Origin: Desulfomicrobium baculatum DSM 4028
Lineage (GTDB): Bacteria > Desulfobacterota > Desulfovibrionia > Desulfovibrionales > Desulfomicrobiaceae
Length of the DNA: 64,000 nt
Direction of reading: 5' to 3'
Assembly: GCF_000023225.1 (NCBI RefSeq)
Contig: NC_013173.1
Location: forward strand, 932,501-996,500
Shown here piece after piece: positions 25,853-34,509 of this stretch. Each line of letters starts with the position of its first letter. Position 1 is the first letter of the stretch. Made by a program: the position numbers and the translations under genes. The notes under the pieces were generated by a model that saw nothing but the letters and a program-made list of their open reading frames with translations, had not been told where the DNA came from and searched no databases.

Positions 25853-26110
25853 GCCGGCCCATGTGCCTGCCCAATTTCGGCGGGCGAAGAAGGGCGGCCA
25901 CGTAGGGCCGCCCGTACGGGATTGTGGCGTTGATGTGATTATTGATTCGGGCGATACATTGTAGGGGCGAAAAATTTTTCGCCCCTACGAATTTTCCGCC
26001 AGATCATTCCGTAGGGGCAGGCCCCCGTGCCTGCCCAATTCCGGTGTGCAGCCCGGGCGACCTACGGCGGCCGAACATGGGGCGGCCACGGAGGGCCGCC
26101 CCTACGGAAT
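25853..26110. repeat. Cluster of REP-like palindromic repeats
   Basis: Several GC-rich palindromes share the ends GTAGGGGC and GCCCCTAC. A 28-bp perfect palindrome lies at 25961-25988 (arms GTAGGGGCGAAAAA and TTTTTCGCCCCTAC). Others are at about 25903-25917, 26012-26037 (GGGGCAGGCCC then GTGCCTGCCC) and 26080-26105 (GGGCGGCC then GGCCGCCC). No gene is present. They fit dispersed extragenic palindromes lying at the convergent 3' ends of two genes. Confidence 0.7.
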
Positions 26111-26172
26111 TCACGCAAATTTTCCGCCCGCGCGAAGAGGCCGAAACCCGAGGCAGCATATGCCCGCTCCGC

Positions 26173-27336
26173 CTACGCCTTTTGCAACGCCAAACCGGCC
26201 AGGGCCGCGACGCCCCAGGTTAGGCAGTCCTCGTCCAGATGGAAACAGGCGTTGTGCAGGCCGCCCCGGCCGTCTTCGGAGCAGTGGCCGCAACCCATGA
26301 AGATGAAACAGCCTGGAACTTTGTTCACGTAGTACGAGAAATCCTCTCCCGCCATGACCGGCTCGATCCCCGCATCAACGTTGTCCGAGATGCCCTGCAG
26401 CACCTTTACGGCGCGGTCGGTGCTCGACGCATCGTTGACCACCACCGGATAGCCCCGTTGGTAATCCAGTTCCGCCCGCACGTTCATGCTCGCTGCCAGG
26501 CCGGAGACGAGTCTTTGCATTTCTGCTTGCACCAGGTCCCCGGTGCTCTCGTTAAGAGTGCGCACCGTGCCCTGCAGAAATGCCGTGTCCGGGATGATGT
26601 TGTAGCTGCTCCCGGCCTGAAAGCGGGTCACGCTCAGGACTGCCCGTTCATGCGGCGCAACCCGGCGGGAGACGATGCCCTGCAGGGCGGCGACCAGATG
26701 GCTGCCGGCCAGGATGGGGTCTATGCACTGGTGCGGGGCCGAGGCGTGTCCGCCCTTGCCGTTGAGCGTGATGGAAAAGACGTCCGGCCTTGCCATGAGC
26801 GGGCCTTGACGCGTTCCGAACCAGCCCGTGGGCTGTCCGGGCCAGACATGCAGACCGTAGACCTCGCTCACGCCGTCAAGGCATCCGGCTTCTGTCATGG
26901 CCTTGGCCCCGCCCGGCTGGAATTCCTCGTTGGGCTGAAAGAGAAAGCGGATTCCGGCGTGTGATGTCCTGCCCCGGCCGCACGCCAGGCGCGCGGCGCC
27001 CAGAAGCATGGCCGTGTGCGCATCGTGACCGCACATATGGCCCTGGCCTGAAATCTCGGAGGCGAACTCGAGTCCGGATTCTTCCTGGATCGGCAGCGCG
27101 TCCATGTCGGCGCGCAGGGCAATGCGCGAGCTTCCCTTTTGGCCATGAAGGTCGGCCACGATCCCGCCACCCACGTCTTCGCGCACGTTCAGATCGAGCT
27201 TGGCAAGTTCACGCAGCACCAGCGCCCTGGTCCGGGGCAGGTCCGTCCCCACCTCGGGGAAGCGGTGCAGTTCACGGCGGATGGCGCGTACATAGTCCAG
27301 TTCTTCGCGGCTGTGGGCCAACAGGTTTGTGATCAT
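26173..27336 (-). CDS. M20 family amidohydrolase (peptidase/deacylase)
   Basis: The 387-aa protein belongs to the M20D amidohydrolases (hippuricase / N-acyl amino acid hydrolase type), metal-dependent enzymes that cleave N-acyl amino acids. It shows RRELHRFPEVG, ALRADMDALPIQEE, the metal site GHMCGHDAHTAMLLG, FLFQPNEE, LHVWPGQPTG, GKGGHASAPHQCIDPI and the C-terminal MAGEDFSYYV. ATG 27336 has GGAGG eight nt upstream. It overlaps the stop of the upstream GNAT gene by an ATGA junction, so the two are translationally coupled. The substrate is not determined by sequence; indole-acyl, hippurate or diaminopimelate derivatives are all possible. Confidence 0.9.
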   Translation of the reverse strand: MITNLLAHSREELDYVRAIRRELHRFPEVGTDLPRTRALVLRELAKLDLNVREDVGGGIVADLHGQKGSSRIALRADMDALPIQEESGLEFASEISGQGHMCGHDAHTAMLLGAARLACGRGRTSHAGIRFLFQPNEEFQPGGAKAMTEAGCLDGVSEVYGLHVWPGQPTGWFGTRQGPLMARPDVFSITLNGKGGHASAPHQCIDPILAGSHLVAALQGIVSRRVAPHERAVLSVTRFQAGSSYNIIPDTAFLQGTVRTLNESTGDLVQAEMQRLVSGLAASMNVRAELDYQRGYPVVVNDASSTDRAVKVLQGISDNVDAGIEPVMAGEDFSYYVNKVPGCFIFMGCGHCSEDGRGGLHNACFHLDEDCLTWGVAALAGLALQKA

Positions 27337-27770
27337 TTCAACGCCTCCGCGATGGTGATGGAAACGACTCCGATGTCCGTGCGCCATGTCCACCCGATCC
27401 GGTCCCAGAATCTGCGCCCTGACTCGTTGTCCGTGAACAGGAAAGCGTGGGCCTTTTCCAGGCCGAGGGCGTCCAGCACCTCAAGGGCGCGTCCGATCAA
27501 TTGACGCCCGACGCCCCGGTGCCTGAAATCATCGTGCACGCAGAGGTGGTGCAGATATCCCCTGCGCCCGTCATGACCGGCCAGGACCGTGCCGATCAGA
27601 AGCCCGTTTGCCCAGGCGCACTGGCTGAGGCCGGGATTACGCTCCAGATAGGACTGCATGGCCTCTGCTCCATCGGCTGCGGACAGGCCGATGCCGGGGG
27701 TGTCCTGCCACAGCGCCATTGCCGCGGCGTGGTCGTTTATAGACATGGGAGATATACGTATGTGCTGCAT
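27333..27770 (-). CDS. GNAT family N-acetyltransferase
   Basis: The 145-aa protein has the GNAT fold: GLLIGTVLAGHDGRRGYLHHL, then LCVHDDFRHRGVGRQLI, which is the acetyl-CoA pyrophosphate-binding motif (R-x-x-G-x-G), and FLFTDNESGRRFWDRIGW near the end. The start at 27770 is supported by AAAGGA eight nt before; upstream in-frame codons are rejected. It overlaps the M20 amidohydrolase by 4 bp. An acetyltransferase paired with an amide hydrolase suggests acylation and deacylation of a related small amine or amino acid, which is inference from coupling. Confidence 0.87.
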   Translation of the reverse strand: MQHIRISPMSINDHAAAMALWQDTPGIGLSAADGAEAMQSYLERNPGLSQCAWANGLLIGTVLAGHDGRRGYLHHLCVHDDFRHRGVGRQLIGRALEVLDALGLEKAHAFLFTDNESGRRFWDRIGWTWRTDIGVVSITIAEALK

Positions 27771-27976
27771 GATGATGTCCTTTGAACTGCCAAGTCGCGA
27801 GCAGAAATAATTATTCATTGTGCGTATTTTGAAGGCGGGGAGCAAGCGTCTATTCGTATTCAAGCCTGGTCTGTTTTGGACCGGCCATTGTCATTTTTTA
27901 CTGATTCCCTTACGAAAGCCGGAGCGGGCAATCGTCCGTAACCATCAAAGTCAAAGCCCCATGGGAGGAAGATCAT

Positions 27977-29158
27977 ATGCGATTTTTAGATGAATTGAAC
28001 GTAAGCGGCAAACGGGTTCTCATGCGCGTCGACTACAACGTGCCCCTCAAAGGAGATGCCATTGTCGACGACAACCGCATCAAGCAGAGTTTACCGACTC
28101 TTAATCTGGCCCTGGATAATGGCGCGTCTTTGGTGATTTGCTCGCATCTCGGCAGGCCCAAGGGCGCCCCTGCGCCGGAATTTTCCCTCAAGCCGGTGGC
28201 CGTGCGTCTGGCGGAATTGCTCGGACGCGAGGTGCGCATGGCTCCGGACTGCATCGGGCCCGAAGTCCAGGCCATGGCCGAGGCGCTCAAGCCCGGCGAA
28301 GTCCTGCTGCTTGAAAATCTGCGCTTTCATCCCGGCGAGACCAAGAACGATCCGGACTTCAGCCGGGAGCTGGCCAAGCTGGGAGAGGTCTACGTCAATG
28401 ACGCGTTCGGCGCTTCCCATCGCGCTCACGCTTCGGTGGTCGGCGTGACGGAATTCATCAAGGATTGCTGCGGTGGACTGCTGCTCAAGAAAGAGTGGCA
28501 GTACCTGGGCGAGGCGCTGGAAGATCCGGCGCGTCCATTCGTGGCCATCATCGGCGGCGCCAAGGTTTCTTCCAAGCTCGGCATTTTGAAAGCGTTGCTG
28601 GAAGAGGTCGACTCCATGATCGTGGGCGGAGCCATGGCCAACACGTTCCGCAAGGCCCAGGGTTTCGAGGTGGGCACGTCCCTGGTCGAGGACGATCTGC
28701 TCGAAGAAGCCATGGCCATCATGGTCGAAGCGCGGGAAAAGGGCGTCAAGTTTTACCTGCCCGTGGATTTCATTCTCGGCACCGACCCCAAGGGCGGCAT
28801 CGCCTCGGGCGTGCGCACCTATCAGGATATCCCGGCCGATGAGATGATCCTGGACACCGGGCCCGCTTCGCACACGCTTTTCGCCGAGGTCATCAAGAAC
28901 GCCGGGACCGTGATCTGGAACGGACCCATGGGCGCCTTCGAAAATCCGGCCTTTGCCCAGGGTTCCATCAATCTTTGCCGGGTGGTGGGCGCCGTTTCGG
29001 GCATGACCATTCTTGGCGGCGGCGACACCAACGTCATCGTGGAGAAACTGGGCATGGCGGACAAGTTTTCCTTCATTTCAACCGGAGGCGGTTCATTTTT
29101 GGAGTTTTTGGAAGGCAAGGAGCTGCCTGCCTTCACCGCCCTGGAGAATAAGTCATGA
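27977..29158 (+). CDS. pgk: Phosphoglycerate kinase
   Basis: Pgk interconverts 1,3-bisphosphoglycerate and 3-phosphoglycerate with ADP/ATP exchange. The 393-aa length is standard. Clear motifs are RVLMRVDYNVPL, CSHLGRPKG, LLENLRFHPGE, VNDAFGASHRAHAS, AIIGGAKVSSKLG, IWNGPMGAFE and ISTGGGSFLEFLEG. GGAGGAAG lies before the ATG. The stop overlaps the tpiA start (ATGA), and secG follows, giving a pgk-tpiA-secG operon. Confidence 0.97.
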   Translation: MRFLDELNVSGKRVLMRVDYNVPLKGDAIVDDNRIKQSLPTLNLALDNGASLVICSHLGRPKGAPAPEFSLKPVAVRLAELLGREVRMAPDCIGPEVQAMAEALKPGEVLLLENLRFHPGETKNDPDFSRELAKLGEVYVNDAFGASHRAHASVVGVTEFIKDCCGGLLLKKEWQYLGEALEDPARPFVAIIGGAKVSSKLGILKALLEEVDSMIVGGAMANTFRKAQGFEVGTSLVEDDLLEEAMAIMVEAREKGVKFYLPVDFILGTDPKGGIASGVRTYQDIPADEMILDTGPASHTLFAEVIKNAGTVIWNGPMGAFENPAFAQGSINLCRVVGAVSGMTILGGGDTNVIVEKLGMADKFSFISTGGGSFLEFLEGKELPAFTALENKS

Positions 29159-29910
29159 AAAAACTGCTCATGGCCGCCAATTGGAAGATGTACAAGAGCG
29201 TGGAAGAGGGCGTGGCCACGGCCAGGGAACTGGTCTCGCTGCTCGACAAACTGCCCGAGGACAGGGAAGTGCTCGTCTGCCCGTCTTTTATCATGATGCA
29301 TTCCGTGTGTCCCATTCTTGCGCAGAAAGCGGGATGTTACGCCGGAGCCCAGAATTTCTATCCCGCTGCCCAGGGGGCTTTTACAGGTGAAGTCGCGCCT
29401 GAGCAGCTTATGGGCCTGGGCTGCACGCATGCCCTGGCAGGACACTCCGAGCGCAGGCACGTCCTGGGCGAAATGGATGAGCTTATCGGGCGCAAGGTGG
29501 CATTTGGACTGGATGCCGGGCTCAAGATGATCCTGTGCATCGGCGAGACCATTGTCGAGCGGCGACTGGGACAGATCGAGGAAGTTTTGGCGCGCCAACT
29601 CGAAAGCGGGCTGGCCGGAGTGCTGTCCACCGCCACTGCACAGAACTTGGCTGTGGCCTACGAGCCGGTCTGGGCCATCGGCACGGGCGAAGTCGCCGGA
29701 CCCGATGAGATTCTGGCCGCGCATGCCTTTGTGCGTGCCACGCTCACGTCGTTGTTGCCCAAAGAGGGCGCTCAAATCCGCATTCTTTACGGCGGTTCCG
29801 TCAAGCCGGACAACGCCGCGACCATCATCCGCCTTGACAATGTGGACGGTGTGCTGGTAGGCGGCGCAAGTCTCAAAGCGGACAGTTTCAGTCAGATCGT
29901 GCTCGCATAA
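29155..29910 (+). CDS. tpiA: Triosephosphate isomerase
   Basis: TpiA interconverts dihydroxyacetone phosphate and glyceraldehyde 3-phosphate. The 251-aa protein has ANWKMYKS (catalytic lysine), AGHSERR (catalytic histidine), AYEPVWAIGTGE (catalytic glutamate) and the phosphate-binding YGGSVKPDN and GVLVGGASL. It starts inside the pgk stop codon with 4-bp overlap, so translation is coupled. Length and motifs are standard. Confidence 0.97.
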   Translation: MKKLLMAANWKMYKSVEEGVATARELVSLLDKLPEDREVLVCPSFIMMHSVCPILAQKAGCYAGAQNFYPAAQGAFTGEVAPEQLMGLGCTHALAGHSERRHVLGEMDELIGRKVAFGLDAGLKMILCIGETIVERRLGQIEEVLARQLESGLAGVLSTATAQNLAVAYEPVWAIGTGEVAGPDEILAAHAFVRATLTSLLPKEGAQIRILYGGSVKPDNAATIIRLDNVDGVLVGGASLKADSFSQIVLA

Positions 29911-29926
29911 TTTAGGAGGTATTTTT

Positions 29927-30271
29927 TTGAACTCCCTGATGATAACCATACATGTCATTGCCTGTGTCACCCTTGTCGTTCTCGTCCTGCTGCAATCCGG
30001 CAAAGAGGGCATGGGAATAATCTTCGGTGGTGGCGGCGGATCTGTTTTCGGATCCACCGGTGCCGGTAATTTGCTCAGCAAATTGACTGCCGGAGCGGCG
30101 ACCGTGTTTTTTCTGACCTCCATGATTTTCACGTATGTGAGCACGCAGAAGCACACTTCCCCCAAAGAATCCATCGTGATCGACATGCCCGTGACCCAGA
30201 CTCCCGCCGCTCCTGCCGGAGTGACGACGGCCCCTGCCGAAGAACCTGCAGGCCAGGAAAAAAATCAGTAA
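29927..30271 (+). CDS. secG: Protein-export membrane protein SecG
   Basis: SecG is a small subunit of the SecYEG translocon. The 114-aa protein has two membrane segments (about 3-22 and 53-72) joined by the signature GKEGMGIIFGGGGGSVFGSTGA. The start is a TTG at 29927 with a strong AGGAGGT six nt upstream, an uncommon but well supported start. The C-terminal tail (about 75-114) is Pro/Ala/Thr-rich and longer than in E. coli. It ends the pgk-tpiA-secG operon, 86 bp before the tRNA-Leu. Confidence 0.93.
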   Translation: MNSLMITIHVIACVTLVVLVLLQSGKEGMGIIFGGGGGSVFGSTGAGNLLSKLTAGAATVFFLTSMIFTYVSTQKHTSPKESIVIDMPVTQTPAAPAGVTTAPAEEPAGQEKNQ

Positions 30272-30357
30272 AAAAATGCTGGACAAACTGGTTGAGCGTC
30301 GCTAAAGACTGCTTCTCCGGTTTGCGGGATTAGTTACGCAAATTTGAATGCTTAGAT

Positions 30358-30442
30358 GTCGAAGTGGTGGAATTGGTAGACACGCTATCTTGAGGGGGTA
30401 GTGGGATTTCCCGTGGGGGTTCGAGTCCCCCCTTCGACACCA
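30358..30442 (+). tRNA. tRNA-Leu (anticodon GAG)
   Basis: The acceptor stem GTCGAAG pairs with CTTCGAC; a D arm, an anticodon stem CTATC/GGTAG with loop TTGAGGG (anticodon GAG), a class II variable arm and a T arm (GGGGG TTCGAGT CCCCC) follow, with CCA encoded at 30440-30442. The 3' part is duplicated at 38101 and 48581, so this is the integration target of the two elements. The present 3' end is therefore the sequence supplied by the last element to insert. Confidence 0.96.
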
Positions 30443-30464
30443 TCTAAAAAGATAAGCCGCTGAA
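30427..30464 (+). repeat. attL: tRNA-Leu 3' end direct repeat (38 bp, copy 1)
   Basis: From CCCCCC through TTCGACACCATCTAA to GCCGCTGAA, identical over 38 bp to 48581-48618. The identity runs past the CCA end into the first arm of a terminator. The copy at 38101 shares 29 bp starting slightly earlier (GTTCGAGT), but lacks the terminator arm. Confidence 0.93.
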
Positions 30465-30491
30465 GTATAACAACTTTGGCGGCTTTTTCTT
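30454..30491 (+). terminator. Element-borne terminator downstream of tRNA-Leu
   Basis: AAGCCGC (30454-30460) pairs with GCGGCTT (30479-30485). The stem continues with TGAAGT against ACTTTG using two G-U wobble pairs, then TTTTTCTTTT follows. The left arm is shared with the ancestral copy at 48608 while the right arm is different, yet the stem is kept. Confidence 0.8.
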
Positions 30492-30555
30492 TTGTCTAAA
30501 GGTCCATATAGGCCCGCCCGTACAGTCTGCTGGTACAATCTCGAAGGCGGTAGGT

Positions 30556-32634
30556 ATGGAAAAGGGTCAAGTTTCGGGTGGTGCGGCTGAGAGTCTTAGT
30601 GGTCACGGTCGGAAAACTCGGAAGCGTGGAAGGTCTTACTTTGGATATATCGTTGAGCGGGGCAGTTCCTTGCACTTCAGAATCAGTGTGCCAAAACAGT
30701 TACGGCAAGCTATCGGTAAAACTGAGATTAGACTGTCGCTGGGTTCAATAGCATACACGGAAGCGCGTCCTAGGGCGTACTTACTAGCTTCGCGTATCAA
30801 TATGCTGTTCAGATTTATAGCTGGTAAAATGAAGGAAGGAAAACAGTTGGATAAATCCAAGTTAAATTCACTGATGCCTAAATTATTGAATTGGGATTTA
30901 GATTATAGAGAGTCATTATTAGTCAATGACTACTGCGGTGAAAGTAAAGAAGATCTTGCACGTGCTTTTAATGAGTATGGGAAAGAGTACTCTGATAGAA
31001 TATACACGAGTAATGAAATTGATGGATCAAGTGTATTTGATTGTATATACGGTAGTATAGATGATTCAGATAGGGATATTAAAGATGTAAAACATAAATC
31101 TGTAAAATCAATAGTCAGTGAAATGGGTTGCAGTGAGAGTCTTGCGTCTGAAATGTTTGATACTTTCGAGGATGAAATTCGGACTAAGGAGAGTAAAGTT
31201 GACGGTAATGTGTTTCAAGCTAGAGGCTATTTTGATAGGGTAAGCTCTATAGCATTAAAGCATACGGCCAAAAAGGTTGATGGTAGTTTTGATATTAATG
31301 CAGCACATAAGGAATTGTCGCAGTATTTTCTAAGGTCAAGCGAAGTCGAATCGCCATTAATTTTTGGTGTCGCGCAAGATGTTGTTAGGTCTGATTCTGA
31401 TACCTCACTGGGAGCGTTGGTACAGCAGTATGTAGAGAAGCTAGACAGATCAGCGGGGAAGGCTAATAATAAGCATGGTTCAAAATTTAAACGTCGTGGG
31501 TTAATAGAGCTGTCTCTTATTGTTGGTAAGAATGCTAAGGTATCTAATTTGACAATAGATATTATAGAGTCCTACGCAGATAAGTTGAAATATATACCTA
31601 CACGGCTAGATATTGAAAGCATGGAGTATGATATAAATGAGTATGGAGTTAGTAGGTACGCTAGCGAAGCGCTATCAAATAAGACAATAAGTAAAAGATT
31701 AATAGATACAAGGGTGTTTATAGATTGGTTGGCTGGAAATAGATATATAGGCAAAGATCATGCTGAATCGTTAATGGCGATCATAGGTAGCGGTGTTAAG
31801 GAATGCAAAAATCAAGTTGACAAAGAAGGAGGTTCGCCTACTCGCCCTTATAGCATGGATGAGTTGTCCGGCCTTTTTAACATTGATAGTTATTTGAGGT
31901 GGTCTAAGAGCAAAGCTTATTGCTTTTGGGCTCCTCTGATTGCATTGTTTACTGGTATGCGTATGGGCGAAATAATGACGCTTAGGCGAAAGGACATAAA
32001 GTGCACGCCAGATATGTTAGATTGTCTAGTTCAGGCGAATAAAAAGTCAAATCACAAGCAAAAAGATGGTATCTACTATATTGATTTAACATCTACCAAA
32101 GAAAAAGACCTTAAGACTAAAAGCTTGTCTGTATATAGGCCAGTGCCGATACATTCATTTCTTATAGAAATTGGACTGCTTGATTTTGTTGACAAATTTA
32201 GTCGTGAAGAATTTATATTTAGAGATGGACTTATGAATAATGCTGGACATGAAAACGACTATTCTCGTCAATTTTTGAATAGGTATAAATTAACTGATAG
32301 GTTTATATTGCATCGTCGATCACTTGGTATTGGAAGAATGAAAGGAGAAACAGAAGGTGATATGCTGGACTTTCATTGTTTTAGAAATACAGTAATAGCA
32401 AGAATGAAAGAATGCTATGTTAATCCTGAAGTGAGATGCGAAATATCAGGACACAGTACTGGGGAAGAAGGGACTAGTAATAATGAAAGTCACAATGGAT
32501 ATGGTGGTAAGTTCTCTGTCGAACAGAAGTTGAAGGACGGCATTATGAAGCTGGACTTCCATGAGCAAATACCAGACTTGAGGCTATTAGCTCAAAGCAA
32601 GTGGGCAAAGGGTGGAGTTAAAAAGCGAAAGTAG
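30556..32634 (+). CDS. Tyrosine recombinase (integrase) of element A
   Basis: The 692-aa integrase would insert and excise element A at tRNA-Leu. The N-terminal region (GYIVERGSSLHFRISVPKQL) resembles the DUF6538-type module common in island integrases. The C-terminal catalytic domain contains R469 (TGMRMGE), H607 and R610 (DFHCFRN), H633 (SGHS) and probable nucleophile Y649 (NGYGG). It is much longer than phage integrases (about 350-400 aa) because of the N-terminal and middle regions. Codon use is AT-rich, unlike the chromosome. The gene begins 113 bp after the tRNA and reads away from it. It is only distantly similar to the second integrase at 38216. Confidence 0.9.
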   Translation: MEKGQVSGGAAESLSGHGRKTRKRGRSYFGYIVERGSSLHFRISVPKQLRQAIGKTEIRLSLGSIAYTEARPRAYLLASRINMLFRFIAGKMKEGKQLDKSKLNSLMPKLLNWDLDYRESLLVNDYCGESKEDLARAFNEYGKEYSDRIYTSNEIDGSSVFDCIYGSIDDSDRDIKDVKHKSVKSIVSEMGCSESLASEMFDTFEDEIRTKESKVDGNVFQARGYFDRVSSIALKHTAKKVDGSFDINAAHKELSQYFLRSSEVESPLIFGVAQDVVRSDSDTSLGALVQQYVEKLDRSAGKANNKHGSKFKRRGLIELSLIVGKNAKVSNLTIDIIESYADKLKYIPTRLDIESMEYDINEYGVSRYASEALSNKTISKRLIDTRVFIDWLAGNRYIGKDHAESLMAIIGSGVKECKNQVDKEGGSPTRPYSMDELSGLFNIDSYLRWSKSKAYCFWAPLIALFTGMRMGEIMTLRRKDIKCTPDMLDCLVQANKKSNHKQKDGIYYIDLTSTKEKDLKTKSLSVYRPVPIHSFLIEIGLLDFVDKFSREEFIFRDGLMNNAGHENDYSRQFLNRYKLTDRFILHRRSLGIGRMKGETEGDMLDFHCFRNTVIARMKECYVNPEVRCEISGHSTGEEGTSNNESHNGYGGKFSVEQKLKDGIMKLDFHEQIPDLRLLAQSKWAKGGVKKRK

Positions 32635-33372
32635 AGGTTATCTTTCCTCTGTGATCATTGAGATTTTCGCCACCGCATTTCCACAGTCGGTTTGTTCAAT
32701 CTTTAACAACTTGGGATTGAGACTTTAAAAAAAACTGTTTTGAAATTGAAATAGCTAAACCTCTAACTACCTGATTTAATAGCGTTCAAAGTTGGAGGTA
32801 TGTCCTGGCTAGGGTTTTGCTCTCGGACGCACGAGAGGGGGCATTCTGTGCTTAATATGGCTATCTCCGATCCGCGACAGGGGAGCACCTGCAACCGGAC
32901 GGGGTTGAGTAGGGGAGCCTTCAGAAAATAGCGGCCCTTGTCCGTGGCCTACTTCATTCCCACCCTCACAAGCTGCTTTATCTCTTTTGTCAGCTCATGG
33001 AGCTAGCTGTAATTTGCAAGTATTTATCGGCTAGCGCGGAGAATAGGTTACTTGAGCTGCCATACACGCATACAAGACAAACAAGTGCTTGAGGCAATCC
33101 CCCTAGTTTAATGGAAGATTTCCGAACAAGCGAACAATTGCGCCGTGTTGAACATTAAGCGAGCCAACGTTGAGACTTTGAAAAGATCGGCTGTGCGGCT
33201 GTGAGAAAATAACACCCCCAGCCGAATGTTCGGTCCCGTCGATGGAAGACCGCCTTGACCCCATTCCGTGGGAACTAGGTGGCATGTGGAGCCCCAAGAG
33301 CATCCACGGACCGAGCCGAGTAAGGCCGGTTCCGGGGTCGCTGAAACTGTGTCCTGTAGATGGTGGAGTGTG
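32635..33372. other. Long non-coding stretch with a GC-rich structured block
   Basis: No convincing gene. The right part (about 33140-33372) is much more GC-rich than the surrounding AT-rich element and holds several self-complementary segments: CCGAA/TTCGG near 33224, TCCGTGG (about 33266) with CCACGGA (about 33303), and GACC/GGTC enclosing GCCG/CCGG. It lies directly upstream of the replication-like gene, so it may be a structured leader or regulatory RNA. Confidence 0.45.
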
Positions 33373-34002
33373 ATGAAAAGAATAATATGTCACGGCGATA
33401 TTGCCGCTAGCGTAAGCAATGGCGGTTTTGTTCGCTTTCCAAAGTACCTCATGCTGAATACATATGATCGGTTGCCAGGTCTTGATAATGCTACGTGGCA
33501 AGCCATGTCTCTGGCTAGCAAGTCTGTGTTCCCAGTAATGCTATATTTCAAATATATTAGTGAAGAGTTTAAAATAGCAATACCTAGCCAAGATACGCTC
33601 TGTAAGTTATCAGGAATAGGTAGCCGAAACACGATTATGAAAGCGTGTAACGAACTATGTAACCTTGGAATTTGCAACAGACTTAGATATATGGCGAACA
33701 ATGGACATATGGCTCATGGTTACGACATAAGCTTGGAACTCGAAATGCATGCCGAAAAGAGATTCATGCCGCTTCCGAAGTATGTTATCAAGAATGGGTT
33801 ATGGGCAAAGCTAGGAGGCACGCGTGTAGCACAAGCGTTATATTGGGCGATGCGCTCGTTTGTGGGCCAATCTAGTGATGCTGAAGTTCTAGTCTGTAAC
33901 GCAAACCGGAAGGAGCTATGCGAAAGAGCAGGCATTTCAGTAACAAGCTTCTATGCGGCAGAAGCGGCACTAGTCGATTTTGGCTTTGTGCTGCCTGGAT
34001 GA
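33373..34002 (+). CDS. Putative replication initiator or regulator with two winged-helix-like halves
   Basis: The 209-aa protein starts at ATG 33373 with GGTGGAG upstream. Two helix-turn-helix-like segments are visible: one at about residues 75-105 (SQDTLCKLSGIGSRNTIMKA, then CNELCNLGI) and one at about 180-209 (NRKELCERAGISVTSFYAAE, then ALVDFGF). Tandem winged helices are typical of iteron-binding Rep proteins, and two 22-bp-phased repeats start two bp after the stop codon. I therefore suggest a plasmid-like replication initiator. A phage-type transcription regulator is the alternative. I do not recognise a named family. Confidence 0.5.
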   Translation: MKRIICHGDIAASVSNGGFVRFPKYLMLNTYDRLPGLDNATWQAMSLASKSVFPVMLYFKYISEEFKIAIPSQDTLCKLSGIGSRNTIMKACNELCNLGICNRLRYMANNGHMAHGYDISLELEMHAEKRFMPLPKYVIKNGLWAKLGGTRVAQALYWAMRSFVGQSSDAEVLVCNANRKELCERAGISVTSFYAAEAALVDFGFVLPG

Positions 34003-34003
34003 G

Positions 34004-34043
34004 GTGTGCAAAATTTGAGCAGAGAGTGTGCAAAATCTGAGCA
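34004..34043 (+). repeat. Two iteron-like direct repeats, 22-bp period
   Basis: GTGTGCAAAATTTGAGCA (34004-34021) and GTGTGCAAAATCTGAGCA (34026-34043) differ at one base and are spaced exactly 22 bp, two helical turns, as in plasmid iterons. Confidence 0.6.
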
Positions 34044-34356
34044 CTATTAAAAGTTGTGAAACAACTTAAGAACTAGCCGCTCCCCTGTTCGGGTTCGGCA
34101 AATCGTTTTTGAATCTATCACGGGCGTGCATAACTTAAGTAATGAGCACAATGTGACACCTCGCCCGTAATGACATCAATCTTCTCTCAAAGACTCACCC
34201 TTACGGCCTACGCTTCAAACTACACCCTCCCAAGACTAGCAACCTAAACAACGCAAGGAATATATACGGCCTAGCGATGTTTACTTAATAAGCTGACCCT
34301 CATGTCAGGCCGTTAACAGCGGCTTGCTATCGAATCTACAGTTATACCTTGAGGCT

Positions 34357-34483
34357 AGTGTCAGAAATCTACTACATTTCGACACTATCACAGCCCCAGG
34401 ATAGACCCCTGTTTACGGTGTAAGATAAGTTGGTTTCCCGCTAACTTGACACGCTGTCAGTAACTCTATAGAACTATCTGACA
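34357..34483. promoter_or_regulatory. Candidate res sites for the serine resolvase
   Basis: Dyad 1 (34357-34386) has arms AGTGTCAGAAAT and ATTTCGACACT. Dyad 2 (34455-34483) has ends TGTCAG and CTGACA, with an extra TGACA-CGC-TGTCA palindrome overlapping it at 34447-34459. Size near 28-30 bp, TGTC ends and position 25-150 bp upstream of the recombinase gene all fit Tn3-type resolution sites. Confidence 0.5.
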
Positions 34484-34509
34484 CAACACGCCACAATGGA
34501 GGCTATCAA

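Larger units (their letters stand above)
34003..34509. other. Non-coding region holding iteron-like repeats and res-like dyads
   Basis: No gene. From left to right: two 18-bp direct repeats (listed separately), short repeats around CTTAAG (34069, 34136), and two dyads with TGTC/GACA ends just before the serine recombinase. The layout fits an origin-plus-resolution region, as on small plasmids. Confidence 0.45.

Noticed and set aside
25853-26110. CRISPR array
   Set aside because: The repeats are palindromes with irregular spacing and no uniform spacers, and no cas gene is in the window.
32635-33372. Group I or group II intron or retron RNA upstream of the Rep-like gene
   Set aside because: GAGCCG-like words and hairpins are present, but no convincing domain V, no conserved intron core and no reverse transcriptase or maturase frame could be found.
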